A stretch of 64,000 nt of DNA from Micractinium sp. NFX-FRZ. Its lineage: Eukaryota; Chlorophyta; Trebouxiophyceae; Chlorellales; Chlorellaceae. Under the pieces are notes generated by a model, which saw only the letters and a list, made by a program, of their open reading frames with translations, searched no databases and was not told the DNA's origin. Below, one piece after another: positions 9,001-19,646 of the stretch (position 1 is the stretch's first letter; every line of letters starts with the position of its first letter). A program made the position numbers and the translations under genes. Where the stretch lies: NCBI GenBank assembly GCA_029339195.1, contig JAPTJF010000070.1:62001-126000 (forward strand), in the 5' to 3' direction.

Positions 9001-11923
9001 TCACCTCCCACGCACCCCCCCGCTGCCCGCGCAGCAGAGAGCACGCTGAGCGCGCCCGGCGACCCCTGGCCGCTCAACCCGGCCGACCCCAACCAGGCAC
9101 CGTTTGTGGGCATGCTGTGGCAAAATGGCTGCGAGATATACATTGAAGTGCATAGGTGCGGCCCCTGCTGCACCAGCCATGCACGCCTGCTTCTTTGGCA
9201 GCGCTTTCCCAGCCTTGACGGCAGAACTGCACGCCTCACGGACCGGGCTGCCTGCCGGTGGGCTACTCCCGCCCTCTCCGCCCGCCCCGTGATGCTGCCT
9301 TTGCCGCACAGTCAGGCCGCCTTCCACACAGGCCCCCTCTCCTATCATTTCCCCCCCTTGTCCCCGCTGCTTTCCCACCGCAGGATCAGCGCCTATTATG
9401 TCATCACCGCCATCCTGCCCATCGTCATCAACACGCTGCTGAGCCTCCTCGTCTTCTCGGTCTCCCCGCGCCACCTGGACACCCGCCTGGGCATCGTGGT
9501 CACTCTGTTCCTCTCCCTCACCGCCCTGCAATTCGTCATCAACGCAGCCCTGCCCTCCAGCGCAACAGTGGTGCCCACCCAGCAGCTCATCATCGTGAGG
9601 CATCGCTCCGTGCTGTGCTGTGCCTGCTGTGCCTGCTGCATGCTCTGCCGTGCTGAGTGTGCTGGGCTGTGCTGGGCTCCGCTCCAGCACCAAAGTGGCT
9701 CCCACCCTTCACCTGATATGCTTGCTCTTAGGTGCTGTGCCGTGCTGTGCTGTGCTATACGTGCTGTGCTGTGCTGTGCTGTGTTGCTGTCAAGCCTGTG
9801 ACAGCTCAGCGCCACTCTCCCTGGAGCTCACGTGTCCCCTGCCCTCCCCGCTGCTCTTCCCCAGCACTGCTCCCACACCGAGGTCTCCCTTGGGTCCCAC
9901 CTTCCCTCACTCCATCCTCCCCTCGTGCTGCCTCTTCTTGCAACACAAATGTCCTACTGCATGCTTGACCCTATTCTTAAAACCCTAAACCTGCCCTAAT
10001 CCCTAAACCCTAATCTTCCCCTTTGCTTGCCTCCCTGTGCAACGCAGGTGTCCTACTGTATCCTGGGCTTCATCGGCGTCAGCAGCATCGCCGTGTTCTG
10101 GATGGTGAGCCTGCACCGCACCGCCGAGCGCGGGCGGCGGCTGAAGCGTGCGCAGCGCGCCTTCACGAGCCGCTGGCACTCGGTAACCAGCAGCATGGGC
10201 TACGCAGCGGCAGCCGCCATTGTCATGCGGCGCAGCGCCAGCCGCGCCAGCGCCGGCAGCGCCAGCGACGTAGGTCTGAGCAAGTGCAAGCCCAGCGCGC
10301 CGCGGCGGGCGCTGAAGGCGCCCGCGGCGGCGGAGGCAGCGGGGGCGGAGGCGGCAGGTGTGGCTGCAGGGCCAGAGCAGCAGCAGCAGGCGCAGCAGGG
10401 CGCACCGCAAGCGGCCTTGGCGCCGCCTGCCCTCCCCCCCTCGCCGTTTTTGTCAGCTGCAGACCCCGATGGCGCCACCTGCTCTCAGCAGCCGGCCAGC
10501 TCAGCTGCTGAGCTGGCCAGTCAGCTGCCGGAGCTCCCTTTGGAGCCAGGAGCCAGCGAGGTGGCAGAGAGGCGGCGCGTGGTGGGCCTGCCTGCCCAAC
10601 CACGGCTGGAGGCGGCGACAGAGGGCCCTCAGGCCGCAGGTGGGCATGCCCTTGCCTTTGCAAGAATACAGGCGCCAGACCTGCTGGTAACCTCAAATGG
10701 CGCCTCGGTGTTTCATCTCCGGCACGTATGCAGCGCTGCCCTGCACCGCCCCCTGGCTGCCCTGGTTGCAACCACTGTTCCGTGCGTGCCCCGCAAGCCA
10801 ATCACACCTGCGTAGGCTGCGTTCCTGCACACCCCCGCCCTCAGCCCTGCACCCCAACTAACTGATCAAAGCCCCCCTGCCCCCCACGCGCGTGCAGGCA
10901 TCGGGGTGTTCAGCGGCAGCAGCGCATCTTCCATGCGGACCGACGATGATGACGAGGATGGGCAGGACAGCGAGGGCGCCAGCTGGCACGAGGGCAGCCT
11001 GCGAACCCGCGGAGCAGCCAAGGCGGCTGCAGCAGGCAGCCAAGGTTGCGGCGCGCCGTTGGATGAGGAGGAGGAGGCGGGCGGGCACGAGCAGCGGCGC
11101 AGGCTGGCACGCTGGCGGCGGCGCGCGCTGGCCTGCTTCCGGCCGTCGGAGGCGGCCGAGGGCGAGCGCGCGCCTGGCGGGCCTCCTGGTGCCGCCCCGC
11201 AGCCCAACTGGTTCAAACTGGGCCTGCTCAAGCTGCGCCTCATGAAGGTGTGTGGGCCGGGGTGAGGTGCGCTGGGAAGGGTCTTGAGCCAAACCGCTGC
11301 CCAGGGCTGCCTTTTGGCATTAGCTTGCGGGAAGAGATGCAGGGCAACTGGGGTTTGAGGCCCCCTGCCTGGAGTGACCCGCTGCGCCCCCCCTTTGCAG
11401 GAGGAGATGCGGGGCAGCCAGGACTATGCGATGTGGGTGGCCCTGAGGCTCGACCAAATTATCTTCTGGACCACGACTGCCGGCTTCATGCTGGGTGGGT
11501 GGGTGCAAGGTGGGGGCTCTCTGTGGGGCCGGTTGACCTACCCTCCCCACGACAAGGCAGCGTGTGCAGGGGTGGGCGGGCTGGGGGCTCTGGAGGTCCG
11601 TGCTGGTCGTGCTGTGCTCTTTGCGGGCTGACGTCGTGGGAGAAGTGGCCGCTGGCCCCTGGCCCAGCTGTGAGCGCGGGATATGGTCGACAAACTGCCC
11701 ACCCCTGCCTGTGTGTGGCTTGCATGCTGCGGTCTCGTGGGCTGGATTCATGGGAGACATGGCTGCCTCCCTGTGCCCGCTTGTGAGCGAAGCCGCATGC
11801 ATGCATACAACACTTCCTCCCTCCCTTCCTCACCCACGCGTCGTCCTCCACCCGTCCTCTGCAGCCGTCATCCTCATCTTCGCCATTCAAGCGCAGGACC
11901 AGCCGCCAGTGCCGGTCCCTTGA
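6024..11923 (+). CDS. Pentameric ligand-gated ion channel homologue (Cys-loop superfamily fold without the Cys loop)
   Basis: Thirteen exons: 6024-6272, 6652-6768, 7175-7230, 7514-7571, 7873-7988, 8368-8438, 8675-8788, 9035-9155, 9384-9594, 10048-10639, 10898-11247, 11401-11494 and 11865-11923. These give 735 aa, all GT-AG, with matching phases. A signal peptide (Leu-rich core about residues 27-37) is followed by an extracellular ligand-binding domain. That domain has SIWLPHLEMINVRG (residues 144-157) and HSFPFDKQY, matching the canonical FPFDxQ loop. The two cysteines that bracket this loop in animal receptors are absent, as in bacterial homologues. M1 contains the conserved ILP (about 304-327), M2 is about 335-356, M3 about 372-392, and M4 lies at the extreme C-terminus (about 705-728). 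The M3-M4 cytoplasmic loop is very long (about 310 aa), rich in Ala, Gln and Arg. The start could also be 6051. Ligand and ion selectivity are unknown. Confidence 0.88.
8251..8280 (+). repeat. Degenerate copy of exon 6 start with acceptor (channel gene)
   Basis: Matches 23 of 30 positions of 8361-8390, the real acceptor and first residues of exon 6. It keeps an intact CAG acceptor and encodes KQYITVQ against the real KQYLSVQ. It lies about 90 bp upstream of the last acceptor. Confidence 0.8.
8319..8362 (+). repeat. Telomere-like CCCTACA tandem repeat in intron 5
   Basis: About five units of CCCTACA, then CCCTCA, end just before the exon 6 acceptor. The unit differs by one base from the CCCTAAA telomere repeat common in plants and many green algae. 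Confidence 0.85.
9681..9722 (+). repeat. Degenerate copy of exon 9 end (channel gene)
   Basis: Resembles 9555-9597, the exon 9 end. The conceptual translation SSTKVAPTLHLIC parallels the real SSATVVPTQQLII. It sits about 85-130 bp inside intron 9. Confidence 0.7.
9940..9972 (+). repeat. Degenerate copy of exon 10 start (channel gene)
   Basis: Resembles 10039-10071. Both contain GTCCTACTG preceded by GCAACRCA. In the copy the acceptor AG has become AA, so it could not be used as written. Confidence 0.75.
9969..10020 (+). repeat. Interstitial telomere-like CCCTAAA repeats in intron 9
   Basis: A degenerate run contains several CCCTAAA/CCCTAA units separated by CCTG and CTTA variants. It lies about 30 bp upstream of the exon 10 acceptor. 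Confidence 0.8.
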
Positions 11924-12273
11924 GTGGTCCGCCAATGGTGGTGGCGGTATCACTGCAGCAGCTTGCAGCAGCATGCCAAGCTTGCTCCTTTTTATCTCAG
12001 CCTTGCTCTCACCACTGCAATTACCATGTCCATTCTGAACATGTTTCTCTGTTGCCAATCGGTAGCATGTGGATTCCACAGCATGCCTTGCCGCAGCCGC
12101 TGACCCGCTGCTGCGGCTGCTGCCGCCAGTTGGGCGCGCTAAGGCCTTCCGCGGTGTGCGCATGCAGCCATCATCATACTTGCGCCTCAATTCATCTTGT
12201 TGCTATTGTATCTGTTCTGCTGTGAGCACGCTCACTCGGCCCCCAGCAAGCCCGACCAAACACGAAACGCAGC

Positions 12274-13010
12274 ATGAGCCAAGCGGGCAGGCTTGGGGCA
12301 GCGCTGCAGCGATGCTGGCAGTCATTTGCAGCGAGCAGCAGCCGCACGCTAGAAGAGGCGCTCTGGTTGGGCACGCGAGACGGGAAATCGCGGCGGGGGA
12401 AGGTGTGCCGGGCGTCCAGGGCTGAGGGAAATTACATTGAATGAGCAGGGTCAGCAGAAATGGGCGGAGAGGCACCGCGAGAGCATGGGTTGCCGCCTGC
12501 CACCACTGCCGTCTCCAGCAGCGGCAGCGGTCACCAGCCTCGGCTCACGTCTCCCCTTTGCCTGTGCCCACCCCCTCCCCTCCCCCACGTTTCAGATCTT
12601 CAAGCACAGCTTTGGCAAGGTGCGTCAGCAGGGGGTCCCTGGGTGTGCGTGTGGGATGCAGGCCGGACAGGCAGGCAGCTGGCTTCGCCATGACCACTTC
12701 CCCGCCACCAGCCCTGCTGGTTCTGCTGCCGTGCGGCCTTGCGGTCTTACGAGAGCACACTTCTGTCTCCCAGGATTAGACGGCCAGCAGCTGCACTCTG
12801 GCCGTGCGCACATGACACAACCCCTAGCTCATCGCTTCGCTCCTCTGGTCCTGCTCCCCTCACCCCGCTCCGCCCCCGCAGTCCCGGCCTAAGAAGGCGC
12901 CCCTGTCCCCTCTTGGACAACCAACAGCACAGCAGCAGCAGCCGCAGATCCCCATCCCGTACCCGCCCAGTTGGCAGCCAGGTGCTGGGCCCGCTGTGGT
13001 GCTGGCATGA
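12274..13010 (+). CDS. Small ribosomal subunit protein bTHX, organellar
   Basis: Three exons: 12274-12402, 12596-12619 and 12882-13010, giving 93 aa, all in phase 0. The joined core RDGKSRRGKIFKHSFGKSRP matches the short, very basic Thx/S31 family of the bacterial-type small ribosomal subunit (pattern GxGDxKTxRGKxFKxSxGxxRP). The core spans both introns, and its middle 8 residues sit on a 24-nt micro-exon. The first 27 residues contain Arg and hydrophobic residues and could target mitochondria or plastid; sequence alone does not decide which. A Pro/Gln-rich tail of about 40 residues follows. A TGTAA signal lies at 13108. Because the protein is tiny and split, it is easily missed by gene finders. 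Confidence 0.8.
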
Positions 13011-13107
13011 CCTCCAGCAGCAGCAGCAGCAGCCGCAGCATGGCAGCATGGCAGGATGCTCTCCGTTGAATTTCATTGAGCAACCATTGTCCGCCGCACA
13101 CCTATCT

Positions 13108-13112
13108 TGTAA
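13108..13112 (+). promoter_or_regulatory. Polyadenylation signal TGTAA (bTHX gene)
   Basis: Lies 98 bp downstream of the bTHX stop codon on the same strand. Confidence 0.5.
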
Positions 13113-13740
13113 TCTCTTCCCGTCAATCGCAATGATGTGCCACAGGATTGGGTGGCAGCTGAGAAAGGGTGGCGGGTGCTACCTGCCTTGCAGGTTGAGG
13201 GTGTCTCTGAGCAGCGCAGCACAATTGCAATGCAGTTTGTGAAGCAAGCTGAACATGCAGAGTCGGCAGGACTAACCATGCATCGTCCGCAGCAAGGGGC
13301 TGCACCGGTTGGCGGACAGCCTGCGCACCTGACGATGATGTCGGGCCCCCCTTCAGCTGCGAGCACCGCCCCAGCAGACGCAGCAGCCCTGGAATTGTGG
13401 GCGTTAGACGAAGCGCAAGGCGTTTTGGCGGCCCTAGTTTCGGTACACTGCATTGCCAAGTTGTGCAAAGGCACTCTGCGCGCGCCAGCCTCCGCAGGCG
13501 ACCGGCCTGTGCTCATCACCGCCTGCAGGGCGCTCAACCGGGCTTTCACCTTGCGCAATCTGGTGGGACGGAATCCGAAACACCACGGCCTGTCACGTGC
13601 TGGATGTAGCCCTGCTCTACCGCCGCTGCCCGCTCTCCCCGCACCCTCGCACCGCCGGTGGGCCAGCTGCAGCGCCGAACCCTTGTTCACCCAGCCGCCC
13701 TCCCTTTGCCTGGCGCCCCACCAGAGAGACCCCTCGAAAC
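13113..13740. other. Intergenic region upstream of ankyrin gene
   Basis: About 630 bp between the bTHX poly(A) signal and the ankyrin start codon. Open frames exist on both strands but none shows a recognisable domain. It probably holds the 5' UTR and promoter of the ankyrin gene. Confidence 0.4.
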
Positions 13741-15444
13741 ATGGCAGATACAGAGATTGAGGAGCTGTGCCGTGCTGCAGCGGATGGTGATACAGCGGGC
13801 CTGCGAGACGTGCTGGCCCTGCTGGCGGGCCGCTCCGGCGCGCTCGACACGCTCAACCGGCGGGGGCTGGCGGCCCTGCACTGTGCTGCCGAATCCGGGG
13901 CTCTTGATTGCATTGAAGAGCTGCTGAGAGCAGGAGCTGCGTCAGATACAAAGGAAAGCGACGGCGGCGCTGCACCGCTGCACCTGGCGGCCCAAAACAG
14001 CGACGGCCGGTCTGTGAGGGCGCTGCTGCAGGGGGGCGCGGCGACGGGCGCTCGGGACAACGACGGGTGGACGCCCGCGCATGCTGCTGCGTACGCGGGT
14101 GCTGATGATGCCCTGGTTGCGCTGCTGGAGGCGGGGGCGGATGTGGAGGCGGCTGCAGCGTGCAAGCGCACACCCTTGCACCTGTCGGCGGCAGCAGGCG
14201 AGGTCGCCTGCCTGGCCCGGCTGCTGGCAAGCGGGGCCAGCACGGGCAGCGTGGATGGTGAGGGTGCAACGCCCCTTCACGCTGCCGCTGCGGGGGGCAG
14301 CCTGGCAGCGGTGCGCTGCCTGCTGGAGGCGGGTGCTGACGTGGCAGCTCGTGACCGCAGCGGCCGCACGCCGGCAGAGGCCGTGCCTGCTGGGCACGCT
14401 GCAGCGGCGGAGCTGCACGCTGTGCTGGTGCAGACGCCTTCTCTTCCACAGCAGCAGGAGCAGCAGCAGCAGGCGGGCGATGACCCTGGAAAGGAGGCTG
14501 GAGGGCATCCTCCAAAGGCAGCTGTGAGGCCAGGCGTTATGGAGCCAGCACCTGCCAGCTCAGCACTGGGTCCCGAGCTGCTGGGGCAGGCCATCAGGTG
14601 GGCAGAGCGTGCTTGCCTTGCCTACCGCGCATCGCACACTGGCCCTCCTGCCCCCGCCTGCACCCCCTGTTTCCCGTCCCTTTTCAGGCCCCGTGCGCTG
14701 CCCGCTCCTGCCCCTGGTTGCCTCTGGTGGCTCCCTTCTGACCGCCCATCCAGCCTGCCGCTGCCCCTCGCTCTGCCCGCAGGGTGTGGTGGCACGAACG
14801 GCGGGAGTGGATGGCCGGGCAGGTGGTCGAATACTTTGCAGCAGACAGGCAAGAAAAAGTGGGAGAGAGACACTGCTGCCTGTGGGTTGGTTGGTGCCAG
14901 CTGCCGCTCCTGCAGTGGCGGAGGCTGCCTGGCTGCCTGCCTGTCAGTTGCCAGCCTGCCTGCCCTTTGCCTGCCGCGCCCTTGCTGCCATGGTCATGCG
15001 CAATGCCCTTGGCTGGCACCTTCTCACGCCCCTCTGCCGCTTCTTGGCCACTGCAGGGTGCACGTGGTGCGCTTCCCAGCGGTCGCGCCCAGCATGCAGC
15101 TCCAGCGGATGCGCCTGCAGCATGTGAGCTGACTCGCAGGGCTGGGCCATGCTGCCGCCAAGTGTGTGGGGCACCTGCCTGCTGCCCTCTCGACACCCCG
15201 TCTCATTGCCTGCCCCTGTGCCTCCCCCGCGCACCACCCTCAGCCCCACCTCACACCGCGTGCCCCTTCGTCTTCTTCCGCTCCACAACTTGCTGGCCCC
15301 GGCCCTGCCCTGCAGGAGCGCCTGCAGCTGCTGGGCCCCGGGGGACAGCCGGTGCAGCGGTTCAGGCTGGGGGTGGAGGTATCTGCAGATGAGGACGGCC
15401 CAGAAGCAGAGCTGGCTGGCCTGGTGGCAGCGCTGCATGCCTAG
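13741..15444 (+). CDS. Ankyrin-repeat protein
   Basis: Four exons: 13741-14597, 14783-14848, 15057-15123 and 15316-15444, giving 372 aa. Intron 2 (from 14849) uses a GC donor, CAG|GCAAGA, and phase agreement with exon 3 supports it. Residues about 30-230 hold five to six ankyrin repeats with recognisable GxTPLHxAAxxG and LLxxGA patterns, e.g. TPLHLSAAAGEVACLARLL and TPLHAAAAGGSLAAVRCLL. A Gln-rich linker follows. The C-terminal part has no family I recognise (VWWHERREWMAGQVVEYF, then VHVVRFPAVAPSMQLQRMRL), ending in an acidic tail. Ankyrin repeats mediate protein binding; partners are unknown. No membrane segment or signal peptide is seen. Confidence 0.85.
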
Positions 15445-15967
15445 AGCGCACCGCTAGGCAGCCTTCCTGTCTCCCCCTTTGCCTCTTGGATGTGCCGCCT
15501 GTCATCTGCAAACAGCCCTATGCGCCACATGCTGCCTGTGCCATTGCCAACCACCACCCGCACATGTCGGCACACACCTGCCCTGCCCTGCCCCACTGCT
15601 GTGCACGGCCTGCTGCACGGCCTGCTGCACGGCCGGGCATGCGAGGCCGCTGCCCACCGTCTGTCGCCCCTGGTCACCCGGTTCTGGGTGCAAGGGATGG
15701 ACATGTTTCAAAACTATGCCGATGCGCTACGTGCTGTGAAAATGAAGGAGACGAGGGAAATGGGTGAAGGAAGGTCCAAGAAGAGAGGGCAGCTGGGGGA
15801 GGGGCGGAGAAGACAACGGACTGACGAGCACGGGAAGAAGGGGGTGCAGCGGACTGGGCAAGCAGGAGACTCACTCAAAGATTGGAGAGAAGAGGGTGGG
15901 CAGGCAACACAGACTGCACAGCGCGCCAGGAGCACTGCTGCCACTTGCCTGGCAGGCGAGGGGCTGT
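15445..15967. other. Intergenic region between convergent genes
   Basis: About 520 bp between the stops of the ankyrin gene (+) and the F-box gene (-). It contains short tandem CTGCACGGC units near 15600-15640 and otherwise nothing recognised. It probably holds both 3' UTRs. Confidence 0.4.
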
Positions 15968-17793
15968 CTAGAACTCGTCCTCGAACAACGTTGGGTGCTC
16001 TGCGCTGCGGCAGCGGAACACCTCCAGTTCGGGGCGCGCCGAGCGCAGCCGCATGATGTCATCAAACAGCTGCCGAGTGAAGGGGGCATTCACATCATCA
16101 TCATCATCATCACCATCACCCGGCACTGCAAATGTGAAGCGCCTGAGCGGCTTGTGCGCCGCAGCCCACTTGTAGAGTGCCAGCCAGTCGCCGCGGGTCA
16201 CGCCCTCACATTGGGCGGGCGGGTCGATGCAGACTGCCTCCAGCTGCGGCGCCCCTGCCAGGACACCGACGCTCTTGGCCAGGATGGCTGAGTGGGTGAA
16301 CAGGACTTGCAGGCTGCGCAGCCAGTCGCCGGCCGGCAGCTGTAGCGGCGGGCCCTCAAAGGGGCAAGTGAACGCCAAGCGCGCGAGGCGTGACAGGCTG
16401 CCGATGGAGGGCGGGAGGTCGGTGGTGCTGCCTTTAAAGAGCGCCAGAGCTGTCAGCTGCTGCAGCTGCCGCAGCGAAGCATCCAGCCGGTCGGCAGCGG
16501 TTGCGCCGCCTTCTGGCGTCTCCCACAGCATCAGTCGGTGCAGGCCGGTCAGGGCGGAGAGCGCCGGTGGCAGCTCCGTGCACGCGTCCAGCTTCAGCGC
16601 TGTGAGGGTGGGAGCCAGCCGCTTGAGGGCCCGCATGCTGCCCTGGGAGTAGGTGCACTCCACAAGGCTCAGCGAGCGCAGGCGGGAGAGCTGCGAGATC
16701 TGCAGGCGGGCGGGAGGTGGGGGGGAAGCAGGCAGGTGGTCAGCGGCAGCCAGGAACAGCGGTGACCGTGGAAGCAGTGGTGGACTGCAGCAGCAGCAGC
16801 AACAACAGTGGCACTACCACCAGCCTGACATCTGCTGCCAGGTCGCCCTGGAGTGCACACACCCTTGCTGGACCCTGCCTGCAGAGCTTCACCTGTGGTG
16901 GCATCTCCGGGGTGCCGTGGTCGCTGAGCTCCAGCAGGGTGAGGCGGGGCGGCAGCTGGGCTGGCAGGCCCACCGGCTGCCCATGCAGGGTCAGGGACTC
17001 GAGCGCGGACAGCAAGTGAAGCCCATCTGTAAGCGTGAGACCTGCATCATCGGACCCGATATCAGCGACCTCCAGCTTCGGCATCGCCGCCAGCCATGCT
17101 GTGGTGGCCAGCGGCGTGTCGTCATCTACCCACAGCCACTCCAGCTGTCCCGCCGGGCCGCCGCAGGCTGCAAGGCAGGCGGCCACCAGCGCTGACAGTT
17201 CCTCCTTTTCTGCTGCGCTGCACCCCGGCCGGGGGACCAGCGCAAATTCCAGCTGGCCGACATGCCTGCCGTGCTTGGCCAGCCACCCCAGCAGTGCCCG
17301 CGCCTTTGGAAGGGTGCCGCTGCCGCCGCCACTGCCGTCACGGATGCTGACCACCGTCTCTCGCACCAGCTCGGGGCTGCAGCTGAGGTCGCGGAAGCGC
17401 TTGCACACCAATGCGGCGCGCTGCAGCCTGCAGGTGGCAAAGGGATTAGGTATGCAGTGACGCGGTGGTGGAGCGGCAGAGGGGGCGCCAGCGGCGTCAG
17501 CCAAGGCGGTGTGGCTGCAGCGTCCGAAGCTGCCACCTGGAGGTGGCGGCCCCGCGACTGCCTTGCCCTGAAGCCACGCTCGTTGCACCCCAGCTGTGCG
17601 TGGGCAAGAGGTGCGCAGGACCAACAGAGTTACGCGCACGCAAGCTCCCGGCTCACCGCTCCGGCTGGCTGAGATGCGTCAGCACGTTCGTGAGCACATC
17701 GTCTGGCAGCTCAATGATGCCGCCCGCAGTTTTGGACGCAGCCGGCTCGGGGGCGCAGGCCTGCTCTGAGCGGGCCCGCCGACAGGGCCGCAT
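15968..17793 (-). CDS. F-box / leucine-rich repeat protein
   Basis: Three exons: 17793-17657, 17427-16893 and 16699-15968, giving 467 aa. The F-box is IIELPDDVLTNVLTHL, continuing across the first intron into LQRAALVCKRFRDL. It would bind Skp1 in an SCF ubiquitin ligase. Leucine-rich repeats make up the rest (e.g. LTALKLDACTELPPALSAL, LARLAFTCPFEG) and presumably bind substrate. A run of Asp codons (GAT, minus strand) at about 16092-16112 gives an acidic patch near the C-terminus. The in-frame codon at 17901 is TTG, so 17793 is the first ATG. The partial gene at 63454 has the same exon-1 length class, the same phase-2 junction and a similar F-box, so the two are paralogues. Confidence 0.8.
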
Positions 17794-18622
17794 GATGCCT
17801 TTGTTCGACCTTGCTTGTGCGGCGTTGATTGATGCGATGTGGTTGGCCGTTTGAAAGATTAGGTCCCGCTGGATCAGACGGGATCCAGTCTGCGTCAGCA
17901 AGTAGTTGGGGTGGGTATACAGAGCAGTCTACAAAAGGCACTACAGAATGCACTACATGATGCAGGGTACAGTGTGTACTTGCAGGTTATGCTGTCTAGT
18001 GCATGGCAAGCTGTCTGGGCGGATGTAGAATGGCCTGATGTGCAAATGTGAGGAGGCACAAAGGCCTGCTTGCCTGCCTGCCATGTGTGCCCCGCCTGTG
18101 CCCGCTCAGCTTCTTCAAGTTGTGTCTGGTTGCTGTCCTACTGTCGGGCACCAGAACTGTCACTTGCTTGCCTGACTTGCCTCAGTATGAGCAAGGGCGC
18201 CTTGAAGCGAACGTTACTCAAGGCCTTGAGCTAGGAGACGGGCAAACCCAACGGCAGGGCGCAAATCAACCACTGCGCCAGAAACCCACCCTTCAGAAGG
18301 CCCCGCCCACCCACCCACGTCATCCAGCAACCCCTGAGGACATGGACTCAAACAGCATCTGCACCCGAGCGAATATCCAGCGACATTTCAGTGGGTGTCC
18401 ATCTGCCTCACCCTGTTCGGCTCTGCTACTCCTCCCACGTCGTCTGCTGCTCCTGCTGCTGCTGCTCCTGCTGCCCCACAGTGGCCCAGTCACTGCACGG
18501 TGCAGCAACCAGCCTCGCCTGCCCTGTGGACCAAGCATGCCCCTGGCCAGCTGTATGGAAACGGAGCCAACCGACTGCCAAGAGAATGGGGCGAGGTTCA
18601 TGAAGCCTGAGCGGATGAATCG
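17794..18622. other. Upstream region of F-box gene
   Basis: About 830 bp between the F-box start and the putative poly(A) signal of the bestrophin gene on the same strand. A plus-strand open frame (18048-18665) shows no domain and biased composition. No gene called. Confidence 0.4.
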
Positions 18623-18627
18623 TTACA
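18623..18627 (-). promoter_or_regulatory. Possible TGTAA polyadenylation signal (bestrophin gene)
   Basis: TGTAA on the minus strand about 1.0 kb past the bestrophin stop. The intervening DNA is strongly pyrimidine-rich in the mRNA sense and without coding features, consistent with a long 3' UTR. Confidence 0.35.
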
Positions 18628-19646
18628 CGAGTTGTAGTAGCAGGGGGCAGCCCCTGGCGGGATGAATGGTGTACGTATGTGGGGGGTCTTACTCAGGCGC
18701 TCAGCTGTGGGGAGCGAAAACCAGCTGAATGGCGGCGGTGGTGAGGGCACGCGGGGCGCGGAGGGGAGGGGGCTGCGCTGGCAGTGTGAGGCGCCGTGAC
18801 TAGAGGGGTGGTGCGGGGCGCTGAGGATACAGGGCCGGCACGGCATGCCAGCAGGGGCCGGGAATGTGTGCACAGCTGGCTGGTGGGGCACTAGGGCGTG
18901 CTGGGCCCTGTGCTGCCCTCCAAATCTGGAAGGGGCTTCAAAACTGGGCGGCAGTCGGGGCCTGGGCAGGGCTGGACCGCCAGGCGGCCGCACGTGTTGA
19001 AGGGCCAGGGCAGCGCGTGTAAGGCATGCACGGGCTTGGGGGAGGGGAGGGCAAGGCGTGGGGAAAACGGGCAGATGGGGGAGCACACAGTGGGAGAGGG
19101 AGGTACAGTTCTCTGAAGTGGTGCGGACACTGAAGACAGAAAACGGGGGCACTGCAGGCGCGGCACTGAAAGGGTGGGCGTGCGGCCAGAAATTCGTTTC
19201 GGGGGGACAAACCGAATGGGCAGACGCTGTTGGGACAGGGATTCCATCTGATCGAATACAGTGTGAGGTTGCGGGGTTGGAGAGGGAGGGGGACTAGGTG
19301 GGTTGGGCGGGTGGGGGTGTGGGAGAGGAGGGGAAGTGAATCAGAATGTGTGTGGTGCTTGTGGCGTGGCGTGGCGCCACCAAAAGGAATTCCAGCGGGG
19401 GGCGGGGGAGGCGGGGACAGGAATGGCAGCGATTGAATGGCGTTGAGTTTACGCACAGAAGGGAGAGTGTGACGAGGAAGCGGGGGGGAGCGCAAGAGCG
19501 GAGCGGCAAGTTACGAGGCATTGCTCTAGAGCGGCACCTGCTGCAGCATTGAGGATACTGCCAGGCAGGCGCTCTGGAGGCTCGGGTGTCCCCCTGGTGT
19601 GCCCCCCCAGCGCCCCCCCCGAGTCCACCAGTCCAAGACCAACGGC
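18628..19646 (-). other. Putative long pyrimidine-rich 3' UTR of bestrophin gene
   Basis: About 1 kb, rich in C and T on the minus strand, with no frame that looks coding. Its position directly after the bestrophin stop suggests 3' UTR. Confidence 0.35.

Noticed and set aside
12437..12892. Unspliced frame containing IFKHSFGK with an ATG at 12437
   Set aside because: Splicing from 12402 to 12596 restores the full bTHX signature, which the unspliced frame cannot.
11865..13010. Alternative 3' end of the channel gene joining exon 13 to 12596
   Set aside because: Phase would allow it, but the first bTHX exon at 12274 explains the 12596 and 12882 exons fully.
13453..15132. 559-codon open frame reaching upstream and downstream of the ankyrin exon
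   Set aside because: The part before 13741 has no domain and the part after 14597 runs into intron sequence; phased exons give a better ankyrin protein.
17653..17901. Longer N-terminus for the F-box protein from 17901
   Set aside because: The start codon there is TTG; 17793 is the first ATG.
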